Shown: positions 44,072 through 56,574, numbered from the stretch's first letter. The stretch: DNA of 64,000 bases from Coenobita brevimanus (GCA_032717465.1 CM064653.1:35985103-36049102), one strand, 5' to 3'. Notes: generated by a model not told the origin, from the sequence alone. Translations and numbers: made by a program.

Positions 44072-44340
44072 GGAATTGTTTGATGGCTTGTTATGCTTTC
44101 CTGTTTACTGGAGAAGGATGTTTTTTCAAAGGATTTTTCGATGGCTTGTTTTGCATATTATCAACACCATTAGAAATTGGCCTTTAAGGGAAACTCCAAT
44201 GGCTAGTTTTGGTCTTATACGCGCTAAAAGGAAATTCGCCCTGAGGAAATTTGAGATCGATTCTTTTGTTAACAGTCTCTACGAAAAGCACATATGTTTT
44301 GGTGGAGTTCTAATGGCTTATTTTGCTTATTGTCTAAACT
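44072..44340. repeat. Continuation of the GGATTTTTC/GGCTTGTTTTGC array
   Basis: Four loose units share GATGGCTTGTTTTGC-like words. The 106-codon frame across it has no recognised domain. Confidence 0.45.
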
Positions 44341-45355
44341 AAATCTATTCTAATTTTTTTTTTTCCTTTGTGTATCGTGTTTACCTTTGAGTCGAAGGAG
44401 AGACGCCACACAAGATGATGTCGTTCCCTCCTGTCGTTTCCAAGGGTTGATTTATCCAGGTGAGGGTTGGAGAGGTTGGAGGAGACGAGGAGCCTTGCAG
44501 TATCCCTTATTTACTTTGGAGATTATTGCTGAGAGGAGGTTGTGGTGGGGAGAGTTGGTTGGTTGGATGAGCAGTGAGGTTGATTGGTTGGTTGATTGGA
44601 GTTGATTGTGTGTTGTTGTTGAATTTGGTTGAGATTGGTTGGGGCTGTGTTGCTGTTTCTTATTGTATTTTGGGTTTTTATAGGTGGGTTTTGGTGTGTG
44701 TATAATTGGCTAGGTGCTGCTGTGATGACGGTCGGATTGTGTGGTTGAGTGTGGCAGCGTGGGGCGTCTCGGAGGTGATTGATCGACGTTCCTGGTGCTG
44801 GCTGGCGACGACGACGGGGCAGTAGGAGTAGGAGGGCTCGGGATCATGAGCTGCGGCGAACAACAACGACAAAGACGACAACCACGTGTGATAGGAGGCA
44901 TAACACGACCGGCAACTGTGTATATATATAATTTTTTTTAGGCACTCGCTTTCACTACCATTCCACCAGATCCAGGGTTATGAGTATTATTAGTATTATT
45001 AATATTATTGCTTTGCATAGATAGTTGAAGAGTTGCACACGGGGTAGAGGAGAGATTGACCGCTGCAACGTGATTATATTTTATTTATATATATTTGTTA
45101 TTATTACTATTAGAATTACTTGTAGTCTTGGGTGAGATTGGAGAAGACTTGGGAGGTGTGACGATGTTGTGGAGAGCTTGAGAGGGTTTGTTTTTAGAGC
45201 TTGGGTTATTTTTGGCGAGAGTACAGAGCTTCAGGGTTATTTTGGTGAGATGATGAAACAGGGCTTGATAAGTTTTTGGAGAGATTGTTACAGTAGACTT
45301 GAGAGAGGTGACGAGATTTTTAAGACTTGAGAGAGTGGAGGACAGCCGAAGGGAG
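44341..45355. other. Unassigned GT/GTTG-rich to A/T-rich sequence
   Basis: GGTTGATTGGTT-type words at 44550-44640, then ordinary DNA. No frame with recognisable domains. Confidence 0.3.
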
Positions 45356-45359
45356 GGAC

Positions 45360-46035
45360 TGTGGGAGAGACGGAAGAGCGAGACAAAAAAGGGGGGTTAG
45401 TGGCGGTGGGGGGTTGTCCCTGCCGGCGTGAGAGCGACAAAGTGAAGGCGGAGACAGGTGGTGATGGTTCCAGGGCGCGAGGGAGACTACACGGGGTCCA
45501 GGCTCGACCCTCCTGCTGTTGCCGAAGCTCACAAGGATGCGACAACTCGGCCCTATCATCGCCCCCCCTCCCACCTCACACACACCCCCTTACACCTAGC
45601 TTCTTCCCCCCTCCCCCCTCCCAAACCCCCCAGACGTCAGCAATACATCATTGCCAGCATCTAGCAGCCTCATCAACGTTGACATCACTGCCAGACATCA
45701 CCAGGGACGGGATAAAGAGCGGGAAATTTTGGTTTAGCGCCCCGCCACCTCGTCTGCCCTAGCCCGGTCCTGCTGCGTGAGATGCCAGCGCTCGCTCTCA
45801 TATATAGATTTTCTCCCCTCGTACTCTCCCCCGCACCACCCCTTGTTCACGCCGAGGGGAGAAAAACAACACGAATATAGTTTCCCTTCAGCCACAGGAA
45901 TTTAAATAGGCCAAAATGACAAAATAAGTAGTAATTTGGGGTTTGTGTCTCGTGTCTCTCTGGAGCGATCTGGCAACGGACCTATTTTCGACCTCCCACG
46001 CATGCGCACTTCATCGCGGGCCGCTGAGTTACCAG
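45360..46035. promoter_or_regulatory. CpG-richer promoter-like patch
   Basis: This is the part of the window with the most CpG and the most balanced composition. It holds TATATATAGA at about 45800 and an NRF-1-like palindrome CACGCATGCGCACTT at about 45998-46012, near CATCGCGGGCCGCTGAG. These resemble features of a housekeeping-type promoter, but no downstream coding exon was found on either strand. Treat as a hypothesis. Confidence 0.25.
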
Positions 46036-46079
46036 ATAATCAATTCCATTCAACCTACATCAATTTTAATCAACCACGT

Positions 46080-46260
46080 CGAATACATTTTATCCAGAGA
46101 TTCTTCATTTGTCCTCCTTCATCCTCTTCCCACCCAGTCTTTTCCTATCCTTTCTACCTCCTCCTCTTCTTCCTGTCCTCTTTTTTCCCTCTTGCCGGTT
46201 TTCTTCGATCATTGTTTTCGCTGTTACTACTGTTTTCCAGCAAACGTCTTAATAGTACTC
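46080..46260. repeat. Pyrimidine-rich DNA
   Basis: C/T-rich with no gene support. Confidence 0.6.
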
Positions 46261-46269
46261 ATTAATTCT

Positions 46270-46373
46270 TCCAGTGCAATGATACTGTCTTTACTGTGTT
46301 CTTTTCACCGCCAGGCGATTTCATTCAGAATATAGGGGAGGAACTACTGAACACGACCTCCATTCATCGCTTT

Positions 46374-46410
<37 letters not shown>
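46270..46410. mobile_element. Family P, left half, followed by an A32-type run (P21)
   Basis: CACCGCCAGGCGATTTCATT then CAGAATATAGGGGAGG, centre CGACCTCCATTCATC, and an A run at about 46377-46409 in place of the right half. Confidence 0.5.
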
Positions 46411-46413
<3 letters not shown>

Positions 46414-46489
46414 ATTATGGTATTTTATTGGAAAACTATTATATTCAGTTTAGAGATCTTTGAGTGTGAAAGGATTATAAACTATCTCC

Positions 46490-46645
46490 ATTAACACTCA
46501 GGCTTCCATGACTCACTCTCAGCTGAATAAAATCGTCTGGCGTCAGCTGGAATAGATTACGAGAGTTGTCCCCATCATGAGAGGGTTACTGGTAGCGATA
46601 TTAACACTCAGGCTCCTATGATTCACTCTTAGCTAACTAAAGGTT
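46490..46645. mobile_element. Family P-related single module (P22)
   Basis: CATTAACACTCAGGCTTCCA, AGCTGAATAAAATCGTCTGG and CATGAGAGGGTTAC. The first ~35 bp repeat again at 46599-46640. Same variant as P10. Confidence 0.6.
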
Positions 46646-46659
46646 GAGATACCTTCCTT

Positions 46660-47069
46660 CATTAACCTATAAAAGTTTTCCCACACTCCTTCCTTCTCTT
46701 ATTAACAGACTCTTCCTTCACATATTAACAGATTCACTTCCTTCACTCAACAGACTCTTCCCTCACTCTCTTCCGTCATTCCTTTCCTTCCCTCCCTCCT
46801 TTCTTTCCTTGTTTTCCTTTCTTCAGTATTCATTTATTCCCTTCATTCACTCCCATCCTTCATTCTTTCCCTTCCGTCACTCTGTCCTTCCTGTACTCCT
46901 TCCATTTCTTCCTTCCTTCATTCCCTTGTTTCACGCCCTTCTTATTTACTACCTTCCTTCCTTCCTTCTTCCTTTCACTCCTTTCCCTTACCCCGTTCCT
47001 TCCTTTCTCCCCTCCCTTCCTTCAGTACCTCTTCCTACCCTCCCTTCCTTCAGTACCTCTTCCTACCCT

Positions 47070-47115
<46 letters not shown>
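46660..47115. repeat. Polypyrimidine domain with (CT)n
   Basis: C/T-rich TTCC units with a pure CT run at about 47072-47115. Confidence 0.85.
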
Positions 47116-47120
<5 letters not shown>

Positions 47121-47129
47121 AGAGAAAGT

Positions 47130-47395
47130 TTCCGCTCTCATTAAGGTAGCTGTAATGTCATTTTTATCCCTATAGGGAGGAAGAAAAAAAAATCTTTCTC
47201 TTAATTTAATATCTCTGTTAGATGTAAATTATGGCTTCTTGTTTCAATGGAATATTTTAAAGGGTTTTGTTAATGGCTTGGGTTTTTGTGATTTTCTTTT
47301 TTATTTTGAATGTATCGCGAAATAATATGTTAAATATAGAGTTACGTTTATTTATGTATATTTTGTAAGTAAATAAATAGATAAATAAAGAAATG
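47130..47395. other. T-rich spacer
   Basis: No recognised feature. Confidence 0.3.
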
Positions 47396-47740
47396 TATAC
47401 ATGTATGTGTGTATGTATGTTGATAGATAGATACATAGATAGATACGGTACTCGTACATATATGCACATACATATATCCATAAATATAGGCTAGATAGAT
47501 ATATAGTCGGCAGATAGATAGACAGACATAAAGGAATACATAGACTGATGCACAGCTAGCCTGATAGATAGATAGATTGATAGATATAAAGCGATAGATG
47601 GGTTGATGGACAGCCAGGCAGATACATAGATAGACTGACAGATGGATAGATGAATAGATGGATGGATAGCGGAATAGATAGATACTGTGTTGATAGATAG
47701 CTATGTATCTTCTATGCATAAGTAGATAAATTAGCACAGT
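47396..47740. repeat. Degenerate (GATA)n / (GTAT)n array
   Basis: GATA, GATG and GACA tetramers over about 340 bp. Confidence 0.8.
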
Positions 47741-47879
47741 AGATAGAGAAGGACAATATGATACAAACAGAAGTTTTGTAAGAGAGAGAGAATTTATACC
47801 ATTATTGTAGATTTTTTTTTTTTTTAGATAATCTCGTGTATAAATTTTAACTTATGTGAATATGTTAGCAACGCATTTT

Positions 47880-48210
47880 TTCCTTCATGATATCAGCCCC
47901 TTCCTTCACTCCTTTCTTTCACTTAACAGACACTACTTTCACTCTCTTCTGTCATTCCCTATCTTCACTCAGTCCTTTCATTCCCTTCCTTTCTTCACTC
48001 CCTTCTTCCCTTCCCTCTTTTCTTTCCTTTTTTCACGTCCTCCTCTCCTTCTTTCCCTTCTTCCTTTCTCTCCTTTCCCTCCCTCCTTTCTTTCCTTCTT
48101 TCCCTTCCTTCTTTCTCTCCTTCTTTCCCTCCCTCTTTTCTTTCCTTCATTCCCTCCCTCCTTTCTTTCCATCTTTCCCATGCCTTCCTTACATCCTTCA
48201 GTCTTCATTT
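47880..48210. repeat. Polypyrimidine domain
   Basis: C/T-only TTCC/TCTT units. Confidence 0.85.
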
Positions 48211-48254
48211 ATTCCCTGAAGTGCCAGAATGTCAACCTAATTTTATCTGGCTGC

Positions 48255-48380
48255 CAACACTATTTTATTTTCCTTACAAGAGGCAAACCCCCTCACCGCG
48301 AGGCTGTCCTGAGGTAAATAAAATCGTCTGGCAGTAACAGGAATACGCTAAGAAAACCGTCTTTGTAATGAAGTGGTAAG
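48255..48380. mobile_element. Family P, right half (P23)
   Basis: ACCCCCTCACCGCGAGGCTG, then GTAAATAAAATCGTCTGGCA and TAATGAAGTGGTAAG. Confidence 0.55.
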
Positions 48381-48399
48381 CGTCCTTTTTTAACTTTAT

Positions 48400-48545
48400 T
48401 TTTTCTGCCGCCAGACAATTTTATCCAGAGTAGGAGACAGTGTTCGTAGGTAAGAGATTAATCGTGATTGTATTTACTGTAATAGCTTCAGTTTCAGGCG
48501 TTTCCCTAACGTGAATATGATCGTACGCTGGTAATAAGAAAATAA
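48400..48545. mobile_element. Family P copy (P24)
   Basis: TGCCGCCAGACAATTTTATC left arm, GTGAATATGATCGTACGCTG worn right arm. Confidence 0.55.
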
Positions 48546-48547
48546 TT

Positions 48548-48622
48548 TACTACTATTACTACTACTACTATTACTACTACTACTACTACTACTAATAGTA
48601 ATAATAATAATAATAATAACGA
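48548..48622. repeat. (ACT)n / (AAT)n trinucleotide repeat
   Basis: ACT triplets passing into AAT triplets. Confidence 0.9.
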
Positions 48623-48639
48623 AGTGTTGTTTGTTGCTG

Positions 48640-49255
48640 GAGCAACAAGGTCAAAGTCGAGAACAAAGTTGTTGAAGCGTTGTGAGTTGGATTTACAAAG
48701 CTGACGTTTATTTTATGATTACTGTTAAAGTATAGGAGAGTTGGGCAAGACTGCTTTTGTTCAACAAAACGTTTTAGGTATCGTAGCTTCTTAACATGAG
48801 GTGTGTTGTGAAGCCCTTTTTTCTTGATATCAAATGGAAGAACTCATAAAACAGCACAACTTTTGTTCAGTATGTTATAACAAAATGATTACACGTTAAA
48901 AGATATAAACAAAAACGTGTTGAAAAAATGAACATTTTTACGCCTCCGTATGTCAGGTCCAGGCGAGCTTGTTTGTGCAGCACTTCCGGTCAAATTGAAA
49001 TCTATGCGGATTAACTTTCATGTCTAGACTACGTAAGTCTCGATTCTCGTTGCAATAGCTCTTTTTTTTTTTTTTTTTCCTGAGTTTTTGCGTGCACAAA
49101 ATGACGTAAATATTTTGTAGAAAAATGCCGTTTTCTCGGTACCGGAAGTAGATTTTTTTGAAAAACGAAACGTGGGTTAGCAGCGCCTACTAGCGTTGCA
49201 TTTTTTCTGAAAACATGAACGAAATCGAACATCAAACGTCTGAGCTACTAACGTT
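48640..49255. other. Unassigned non-repetitive stretch
   Basis: About 600 bp of ordinary sequence with a T18 run at about 49061. GCACTTCCGGT and TACCGGAAGT (ETS-like GGAA words) sit in opposite orientation about 150 bp apart. No frame with recognised domains. Confidence 0.3.
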
Positions 49256-49286
<31 letters not shown>

Positions 49287-49445
49287 GAATAATAATAAGA
49301 AGAAACAGCAGAACAAGAAGGTCTTCCATTGGAGATGGAAGACCTTAATAATACTAATACTAATACTAATAATAATAATAATAATAATAACAATAATAAC
49401 TAGCAATAATAATATTCATGATGATGATGATGATGATGATGATGT
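49256..49445. repeat. A run with (AAT)n and (ATG)n
   Basis: A20-type run at about 49256-49278, AAT triplets at about 49368-49410, GAT triplets to 49444. Confidence 0.85.
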
Positions 49446-49545
49446 ACTGGGGATAAAAGAGGTTGATTTTACTGATTCTGTAGTTACGCTGAGAGTAATT
49501 ATGAAGAGGATTTAAATGAGAGTATAATTAGATTCAATTGCTGGG

Positions 49546-49649
49546 GAGAGAGAGAGAGAGAGAGTTACAATTTTTTATTTTATCCTTTCCATTTCTCTGT
49601 TATTTTCTCTTTTTGTAGCTAATTCTTTCCAGCACATCGGCATTTCATG

Positions 49650-49708
<59 letters not shown>

Positions 49709-49755
49709 CCTCCCCCTCCCCCCTAGTTCTTTCCAATACATTGGCATTTCGTGGT

Positions 49756-49806
<51 letters not shown>

Positions 49807-49846
49807 AGATAGATATATAGATACATAGATAGATAGATAGATACAA
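49546..49846. repeat. (GA)n, two long (CT)n and (GATA)n tracts
   Basis: GA at about 49546-49564, CT at about 49655-49706 and 49758-49802, GATA at about 49805-49842. TTCTTTCCA and the TCGGCATTTCATG / TTGGCATTTCGTG lead-ins show that a ~95-bp segment including a CT tract is duplicated. Confidence 0.85.
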
Positions 49847-49848
49847 GT

Positions 49849-49960
49849 AGCTGCCGTGGCCTATTGGTTAACATACTCATTTCTTGATGCATGTCCCCCA
49901 AATCAAGGGTTCGAAACCTAAGGTGTGGCGGACATTAAAATTGGACACAGGTAACAGAGC
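49849..49960 (+). mobile_element. tRNA-derived SINE head (second type)
   Basis: A box TGGCCTATTGG at 49857-49867 and a perfect B box GGTTCGAAACC at 49908-49918. The acceptor ends (GCTGCCG versus GTGTGGCGG) do not pair well, so this is not a clean tRNA gene. A GATA tract adjoins its 5' side. Confidence 0.6.
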
Positions 49961-50404
49961 ATTTTAGTTCCTGCATATGTCAACATCACTGTAGGCCTTA
50001 CTGATGATACACACACACACACACACACGACTACTACAACACTTGATTTTCACATGCATCACTCTCCCTACAGACACCTCTTTCTCATTCGTACTTTGCG
50101 AGCATAGTGTGAGAATTAGATCGGGTTATCACTCTCCCCCCGAGAAAAAGGTCCGATCCTGGAGGTGGGGTGATCTCATGCAGCGTGTTACATGTATTGT
50201 TAGCGTATATGTATTTTACCTGCATGTAGTCTCTGTATGTAAACGTGTATGTAAGACTGATAAGTGTGTATGTATGTGTTTATATACGTCCGTGTGTGTG
50301 TGTGTGTGTGTCGGTACCTAAAAGTGCTACAAACCTTAATCTCGAGTCACATTTCATGCCCTGCTCGAGAACAGCTTTTCCCCTCCTATTTACGAAGGGG
50401 AGGA

Positions 50405-50520
50405 GGGGGGTTGCGGCGAAGACTGTGGGGTTATGGCTCGTAAAGTTGGGGGAGTGAGGGTGGGGGATGGGGAGAGGGAAGGGGGGATGAGGAGGGGGAA
50501 GAGGAGATGGGAGTGGGTAG
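50405..50520. repeat. G-rich purine tract
   Basis: GGGGAGG-type low complexity. Confidence 0.7.
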
Positions 50521-50549
50521 GGTCATTCACGTACTCTGCAACCCTTCCT

Positions 50550-51310
<761 letters not shown>

Positions 51311-51324
51311 TCGAGTGACCAAAA

Positions 51325-52401
51325 CTTTCATCCCACACCCTTGCCCCTACACCCTTACTACACACCCTCACCCGCATCCCATTCCACACCTTCACCCCAC
51401 ACTTTCACCCTTGAATCATACCTCTCACCCTTCTTCTTTCCTCCTGTTTCCCTTCCTTCCTCCTGCCTTTTTTTTTTTTCTTCCCTTTCCTTCCTCGTTT
51501 CCCTTGTGATTTTTCTTAATATTCTCTTCCCTTCCTTAATTGCATTTATCCTCACCCCTCACCCCCACCCTCTCTCTGTATCTCACCCCGCCCAGTATCC
51601 AACACCCTCACCCACACCCCACCCCCACTCTTATCCTACACGCTTACCTTTCTCTCTCCTATCTTCTCTTATCTCATCTCCCTTCCTTTCCTTCATTTTC
51701 CTCTTTATTCTCTCCTTCCTTCACTCTTCAATCTTTTTTTCTTTTTTGTAGTTCCCCCTTCCTTCCGCCTTCCCTTCCTTTCAACTTTATTTTTCCTTTC
51801 CATTTTTTCTTCCCTCCTTCCTTCTTTCCTTCCATCCATCCATTTATTCATCCGTTCTTTCATCCTTCCTTCCTTCGTTGTTTTATTCTTTCTCCTTCCT
51901 TCCTTCGCTCTTTTATTCTTTTTCCCCTTCCGTCATTCATTCTTTTTCTCATTACATCTTTCCATCTATCCTCTTTCCTTCCCTCACTTGCTCTTCCTTC
52001 TTCCGTTCCTCTTCCCTTCCTCTCCACTCCCTTCCCTCTTTCCTTCCTTCCTTCCCTCCCTTACCCCTCCCTTTCCTCTTTCCTCCCTTTCTCCCTTACC
52101 CCAACCCCCCCTTACCCTATACCTCCTTGAAAATGTTGTTTAGGAAACGATATTGCTGAGAGGTCAACCAGGATCTGACCCCCTACCCCACCCTCCCCTT
52201 CCTCCATTCTTCCTTCTGTCTCTCTCTTTCCTTCTGTCTCTCTATTTCCTTCTGTCTCCCTCTTTCCTTCTGTCTCCCTCTTCTCTCCTCTTTCCTTCTT
52301 TCTCCCTCTTCACTCATCGTAATCCTTGTTCTCCTTTTTCTTCTCTTCACCCTCTCTCTCCCCCCTTCTTTCCTTCCATCCTTCCTTCCACCTCGCCTGA
52401 C

Positions 52402-52435
<34 letters not shown>

Positions 52436-52959
52436 TTCCTCCAGTCTTCTTCCCTTCATTTCCACTTTTCTTCCTTTTGATCCCCCTCCCACTTTCTGTC
52501 GCTCTCCATTCTTCCCTTCCTGCCATTCTCTGTTGTTCCTCCTTCCCTTCATTTTCATTTCCCTCTCGTTGCCATTCCGTCTCTCTTCCTCCTCCTCCTT
52601 CCGTGTTCCTCTTTCCCTTCCCTCGATATTCTTCCTTCTCTTTCCCTCTTCCTTTGTCCCAACCTTCTCCTTTTTCCCTTCCTCTTCCATTCCATATTCC
52701 TCTTCCCTTCCTCCTTGCTTTCCATTCTTTCCGTCCCCTCTTCTCTTCCTTCATTTCAGCCCCTCCTCTATACTATTTCTCTCCATTCCTCCTCCTCCTC
52801 TCCTCTTTATTCTTCTCTCCTTCTCTCTTGCCCTCCCCTGCCCCCTCCCCCTCCCCTGCCCCCTCCCCTTCCCCCTCCCCCTCCCCCTCCCCCTCCCCTC
52901 CCCTTCTTTTCCACTCCATTATCCTTCTGTGTTACCCTTCGTCACTCTCTTCATACTTC

Positions 52960-53005
<46 letters not shown>
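51325..53005. repeat. 1.7-kb polypyrimidine domain
   Basis: C/T-only + strand, with CACCC-rich patches at 51340-51640, CT runs at about 52405-52432 and 52964-53003, and a (CCCCCT)n patch at about 52830-52905. The 329-codon frame is Ser/Pro/Leu/Phe only. Confidence 0.9.
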
Positions 53006-53009
<4 letters not shown>

Positions 53010-53204
53010 AACCAATCTTTCCCTCTCTTCCTATTCCATTTTATTTCATACATATAGCGTAGCGCCTGTCACCTTTCGATTTATTCTTTCACAGTTTTTT
53101 CCAATGCTAATTATGTCTTACTGTTTCAAGACATTACGTTAACTTTTATAAAAATTCTCAGACCCCAAAATATTGCCTACATGACAGCACAGAACTGGAC
53201 ACTA

Positions 53205-53578
53205 ATTAGAAAAACTGAGTGAAGAATTGAGTCCAAGAATTGAGTACAAAGTTGAGTGCAAAATCGAGTGCAAGAATGAATGAAAGAGTCGACTGGAATT
53301 GTGTTAAAAGAAGTGAGTGCAAAGAGTGAGGACAAGAGATGAATCCAAAGTATGAGCTCAGGCACTGTGTACAAGAATGAAGGAGAAAAGTGAGTACAAA
53401 ATTGAGTGCTGAAACTGAGTGCAAATCCGAGTGCAAAAAAGCCAAAATTGAGTGCAAATTGAATGCAAGATCTGAGTCGAAATACATTAGTACAGGAGTT
53501 GAGTGTAAAAAGTGAGTGCAAAACCTGAGTGCAAGAACGGAGTGCAAAATTGAGTGGAATAATTGAGTGCAAGAGTTT
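53205..53578. repeat. Degenerate GAGTGCAAAATT minisatellite
   Basis: Units of 12-17 bp built on GAGTGCAAAATT / GAGTGCAAGAAT recur about 20 times. On the minus strand this gives a fake Cys/Thr/Gln/Phe-repeat frame. Confidence 0.75.
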
Positions 53579-53668
53579 AACGTTTCTGAAGTGTTGGAAG
53601 TAATTTAGCAAGTATTTACGACAGTCACGTAATTCGGTCATTTTATAGCTTACCGTTATGCCTTGGTG

Positions 53669-53670
<2 letters not shown>

Positions 53671-53711
<41 letters not shown>
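53671..53711. repeat. (GT)20 microsatellite
   Basis: Perfect GT run. Confidence 0.97.
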
Positions 53712-53713
<2 letters not shown>

Positions 53714-53914
53714 AAAGTGTGGGTGTTTCAAGAGTGTGTGGGTGTGTACGACCAAGCGAAGTAAGTTACAGACGTCGTATAACAAGCCCTGCACTACCGG
53801 GAATCTCAGAGCCTTAGATATACACTTCTTCCCAGTAATTCCTTTGCACTCACTACTGTATCAAAAGCAAGGGAGATCAAAACCAAGAACCAAGTAAAGA
53901 TTTAATCCACTGTC

Positions 53915-54227
53915 CATCATGCGGGGATGAGGAAGAAAAAGAGGAGGACAGGAAGAAGACCGTAAAAGGAAGAGCAAGGCGGTAACCACCCGGAAGAGAA
54001 TGAGAGTGACAACAATAGAACACAGGAAGAGGAAGAGGATGGCCGAAAGAGGATTGGAAAGGAAGAGGAAGGAAAAAGGCAGGAATACTTGAAGAGGAAG
54101 ACAGAGTACATGGCAGTAAGAGGAAGAGGATTGCAAGAAGAGGTGCGGAAGAGCAAGAGGAAGGCTGAGGGAGGAGGAAGAATATTGATGAAAAAGGAAA
54201 GGAAGCAAGACAGATGGAGATGTACAA

Positions 54228-54260
<33 letters not shown>

Positions 54261-54270
54261 AGGAGAATAC
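53915..54270. repeat. Polypurine domain (GGAAGA-rich)
   Basis: A/G-rich + strand with GAAGAGGAAG units and a (GGA)n patch at about 54229-54265. Confidence 0.8.
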
Positions 54271-54402
54271 ATTAACAAGGATTTTCCGCGTTCAGTGTTA
54301 CAAATTGTGCTTCTCTGTGTTACTGTAAGGCGTTCAGTAATATAGGAGAAAATGCATGCAGATTACATCCATTACATATATCTTTGAGTGGCAGGTATGT
54401 GG

Positions 54403-54492
<90 letters not shown>
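54403..54492. repeat. (CT)n(CA)n compound microsatellite
   Basis: CT to about 54432, CA to about 54491. It is the reverse-strand counterpart of the GT-GA compound tracts. Confidence 0.97.
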
Positions 54493-54599
54493 GACTCGCT
54501 TGGATGTTGCAGAGTGGACCCCTGCCTCTCATCAAACGCTGCCTATCTTCCTCTGCCTAACCCCCTGCCATCCTTTCCTGCCTGCTTTGCGTTCTGCCT

Positions 54600-54985
54600 T
54601 AATATCCTACCAACCCACCTACCTACCTACCTACCTACCTGCTTGCCAATTAGATTTCCTTCCTACGTACCCAACTACGTACCTTCGTGACTAAGTACTT
54701 GTCTACTTACCTACCAACCCATCCGTCTACATTCCAGCCTACCTACGTACCTACCTCCCATAATAATACCTACTGACTTACTTACCTACCTACCCTTCCA
54801 GACTACCTACCTGTTTACCTAACTCTCCTACCTATCTTCCTATCATCCTCCCCACCTGCCTGCCTGCCTTCCTGCCTACCAACCAACCAACCAACCAACC
54901 AATCAACCAACCTACCTACCTACCTACCTACCTACCTACCTTCCTTCCTACCTACCTACCTTCCTACCTACCTACCTACTAACTT
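54600..54985. repeat. Degenerate (CCTA)n array
   Basis: CCTA tetramers with CCAA, CCTG and CGTA variants over about 385 bp. Confidence 0.85.
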
Positions 54986-55002
54986 TTCCTTTCCTGCCGA
55001 CT

Positions 55003-55198
55003 TTAACCGCTTCACTCCGGTTACGTATTTCTCTTATTCTTGCGAATTTGGGAGACCTTTTTTCAGTTTAGGAGAGATTTTCAAACTGGAGGGGTTAAAT
55101 ATAGCCTTCATTAACCCCTCCACCACCAGGGCCCTCTTTTGTGCTGAATAAAATCGTCTGGAAAAAGGGAAATAAATATGATCAGGCTGAAGGGGTTA
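55003..55198 (+). mobile_element. Family P, full copy (P25)
   Basis: It starts TTAACCGCTTCACTCCGG. Centre GAGGGGTTAAATATAGCCTT then CATTAACCCC, right arm TGCTGAATAAAATCGTCTGG, end CTGAAGGGGTTA. About 196 bp. Confidence 0.75.
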
Positions 55199-55234
55199 TC
55201 TTTTTTTCAGGCCAGCTCACACGTTTTCCTACCC

Positions 55235-55640
55235 ATCCTGCTTCTTGTCTACTCTCCCTGTCTGCCCACCCTGTCTACCCTCCCTGTCTACCCTCCCTGC
55301 CTACTCCGCCTGCCTAAAATCTCCCTATCCATTCAGCTTCCCAGACTTACCCACCAATTCAGGCTTCCTCCATGTCAACTCTGCCTCCCTCCTCCCTGTC
55401 CATTCACCCTCATCTCACCTATACTTCATGCAGCCACGCCAGTCACTCACCAGCCTACCTATACTACCTCCTTACCTACCCTGCCTGCCTCCCCCCTATC
55501 CATTCAGCCACCTCATACCTTGCTCAGTCACACTAATTACTCACCTACCCACCTACCAACTTACCGACCTACGTGCCTACCTACATACCTACCTAACACT
55601 GCCTCCCTGCCTACCTACCCTTCCTGCCTCCACCTCAGCT
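55235..55640. repeat. Degenerate CCTGCCTACC array
   Basis: C/T/A-rich tetramer- and pentamer-based repeats related to the CCTA array on the other side of P25. Confidence 0.7.
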
Positions 55641-55789
55641 TTAAGCCCTCGAGAAGTCAGACAGGAGACAGTCACACTGACACGGGCTGACAGGCGTTCT
55701 TGGCCGGCTGATCCGTCGCCCTGCATCTGCCTCCCTCGAACTCCCCTTTGTGCTGACTCATCATGACGCCGCACTTTTCGGGTCCTGCT

Positions 55790-55955
55790 GATGGTGTGTG
55801 TGTGTGGGGGGGGGATGTTTGTGTGTGTGTGTGGGGGGGGTGGAGTTGATGGTGTTGTGATTTGGTGATGTTGTGATTTGGTGGTGTTGTAATGTTGGTG
55901 ATGGTGTTGTGTGTGATGCTTTTTGTGTTAGTGGTGGTATTTTGATGTATTGTTG
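55790..55955. repeat. G/T-rich low complexity
   Basis: GTGT, GGGG and GGTGATGTTGT units. Confidence 0.7.
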
Positions 55956-55962
55956 TGCTAAA

Positions 55963-56552
55963 CTAGAAAGCGCTCAGAAAGCGCAGACCTCTCCCAATGC
56001 CATTGCCATTAAAAAGGATCCGGATTCGGATCCGTCCCAAAAGTTAACCAATTCTTTCTTGGTCCGTGGCCCACGTTTCCACAAATTTTCGTTGAAATTA
56101 ATTGAGAACTTTTGAAGTATTGTGCGGGATACTCTGGATCCTCATCCCGATCCGCCCCAAAGTTTAATAATTTATTCCTTGGCCCATGGCCCACTCTTCC
56201 ACAAAATATCATCAAAATCTGTTCTTAACCTTTTGAGTAATCCCGGATCCGGATCCGGATCCACCCCCAAATTTAATCAGTTCTTTCTTGGTCCACGGCA
56301 CGCCTTTCCACAATATTTCATTGAAGTTCATGGAGAACTTTTCGAGATATTGTGCGCGATGCTCCGGATCCTGATCCGGATCCGGTCCAAAATTTAATCA
56401 TTTGTTCATTGGCCCATGGCACACCCTTCCACAAAATATCATCAAAATCCATTCATAACTTTTTGAGTAATCCGGTTAACAGACAGACAGAGACATACAA
56501 ACACAAACAAACCAACGCGGAGTTAAACACAACCTCCTTGGTGGAGGTAATA
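55963..56552 (+). mobile_element. Dispersed repeat family D, long copy
   Basis: It starts CTAGAAAGCGCTCAGAAAGC and ends ACCTCCTTGGTGGAGGTAAT. The inside holds four ~120-bp tandem units, each with GATCCGGATCC-type words, TTTAATAATTTATTCCTTGG and a CTTCCACAAAAT block, alternating between two subtypes (CATTGAAGTTCAT and CATCAAAATCC). An ACAG/AAAC simple repeat lies before the end. Internal tandem units plus a simple repeat recall non-autonomous Helitron-like elements, but that is a guess. Confidence 0.65.
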
Positions 56553-56573
56553 AGACTGTGATGGTGACGAGAA

Positions 56574-56574
<1 letters not shown>

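Noticed and set aside
44022..44342. 106-codon frame as a small gene
   Set aside because: It lies in the degenerate GGATTTTTC array and begins inside P20. Residues show no known domain.
48960..49200. Inverted pair ACTTCCGGT / ACCGGAAGT as an element terminus
   Set aside because: Only nine bases match, and the flanks do not extend the similarity.
49849..49935. A functional tRNA gene
   Set aside because: A and B boxes are present, but the acceptor ends do not pair well and no convincing anticodon stem was found. A SINE head is more likely.
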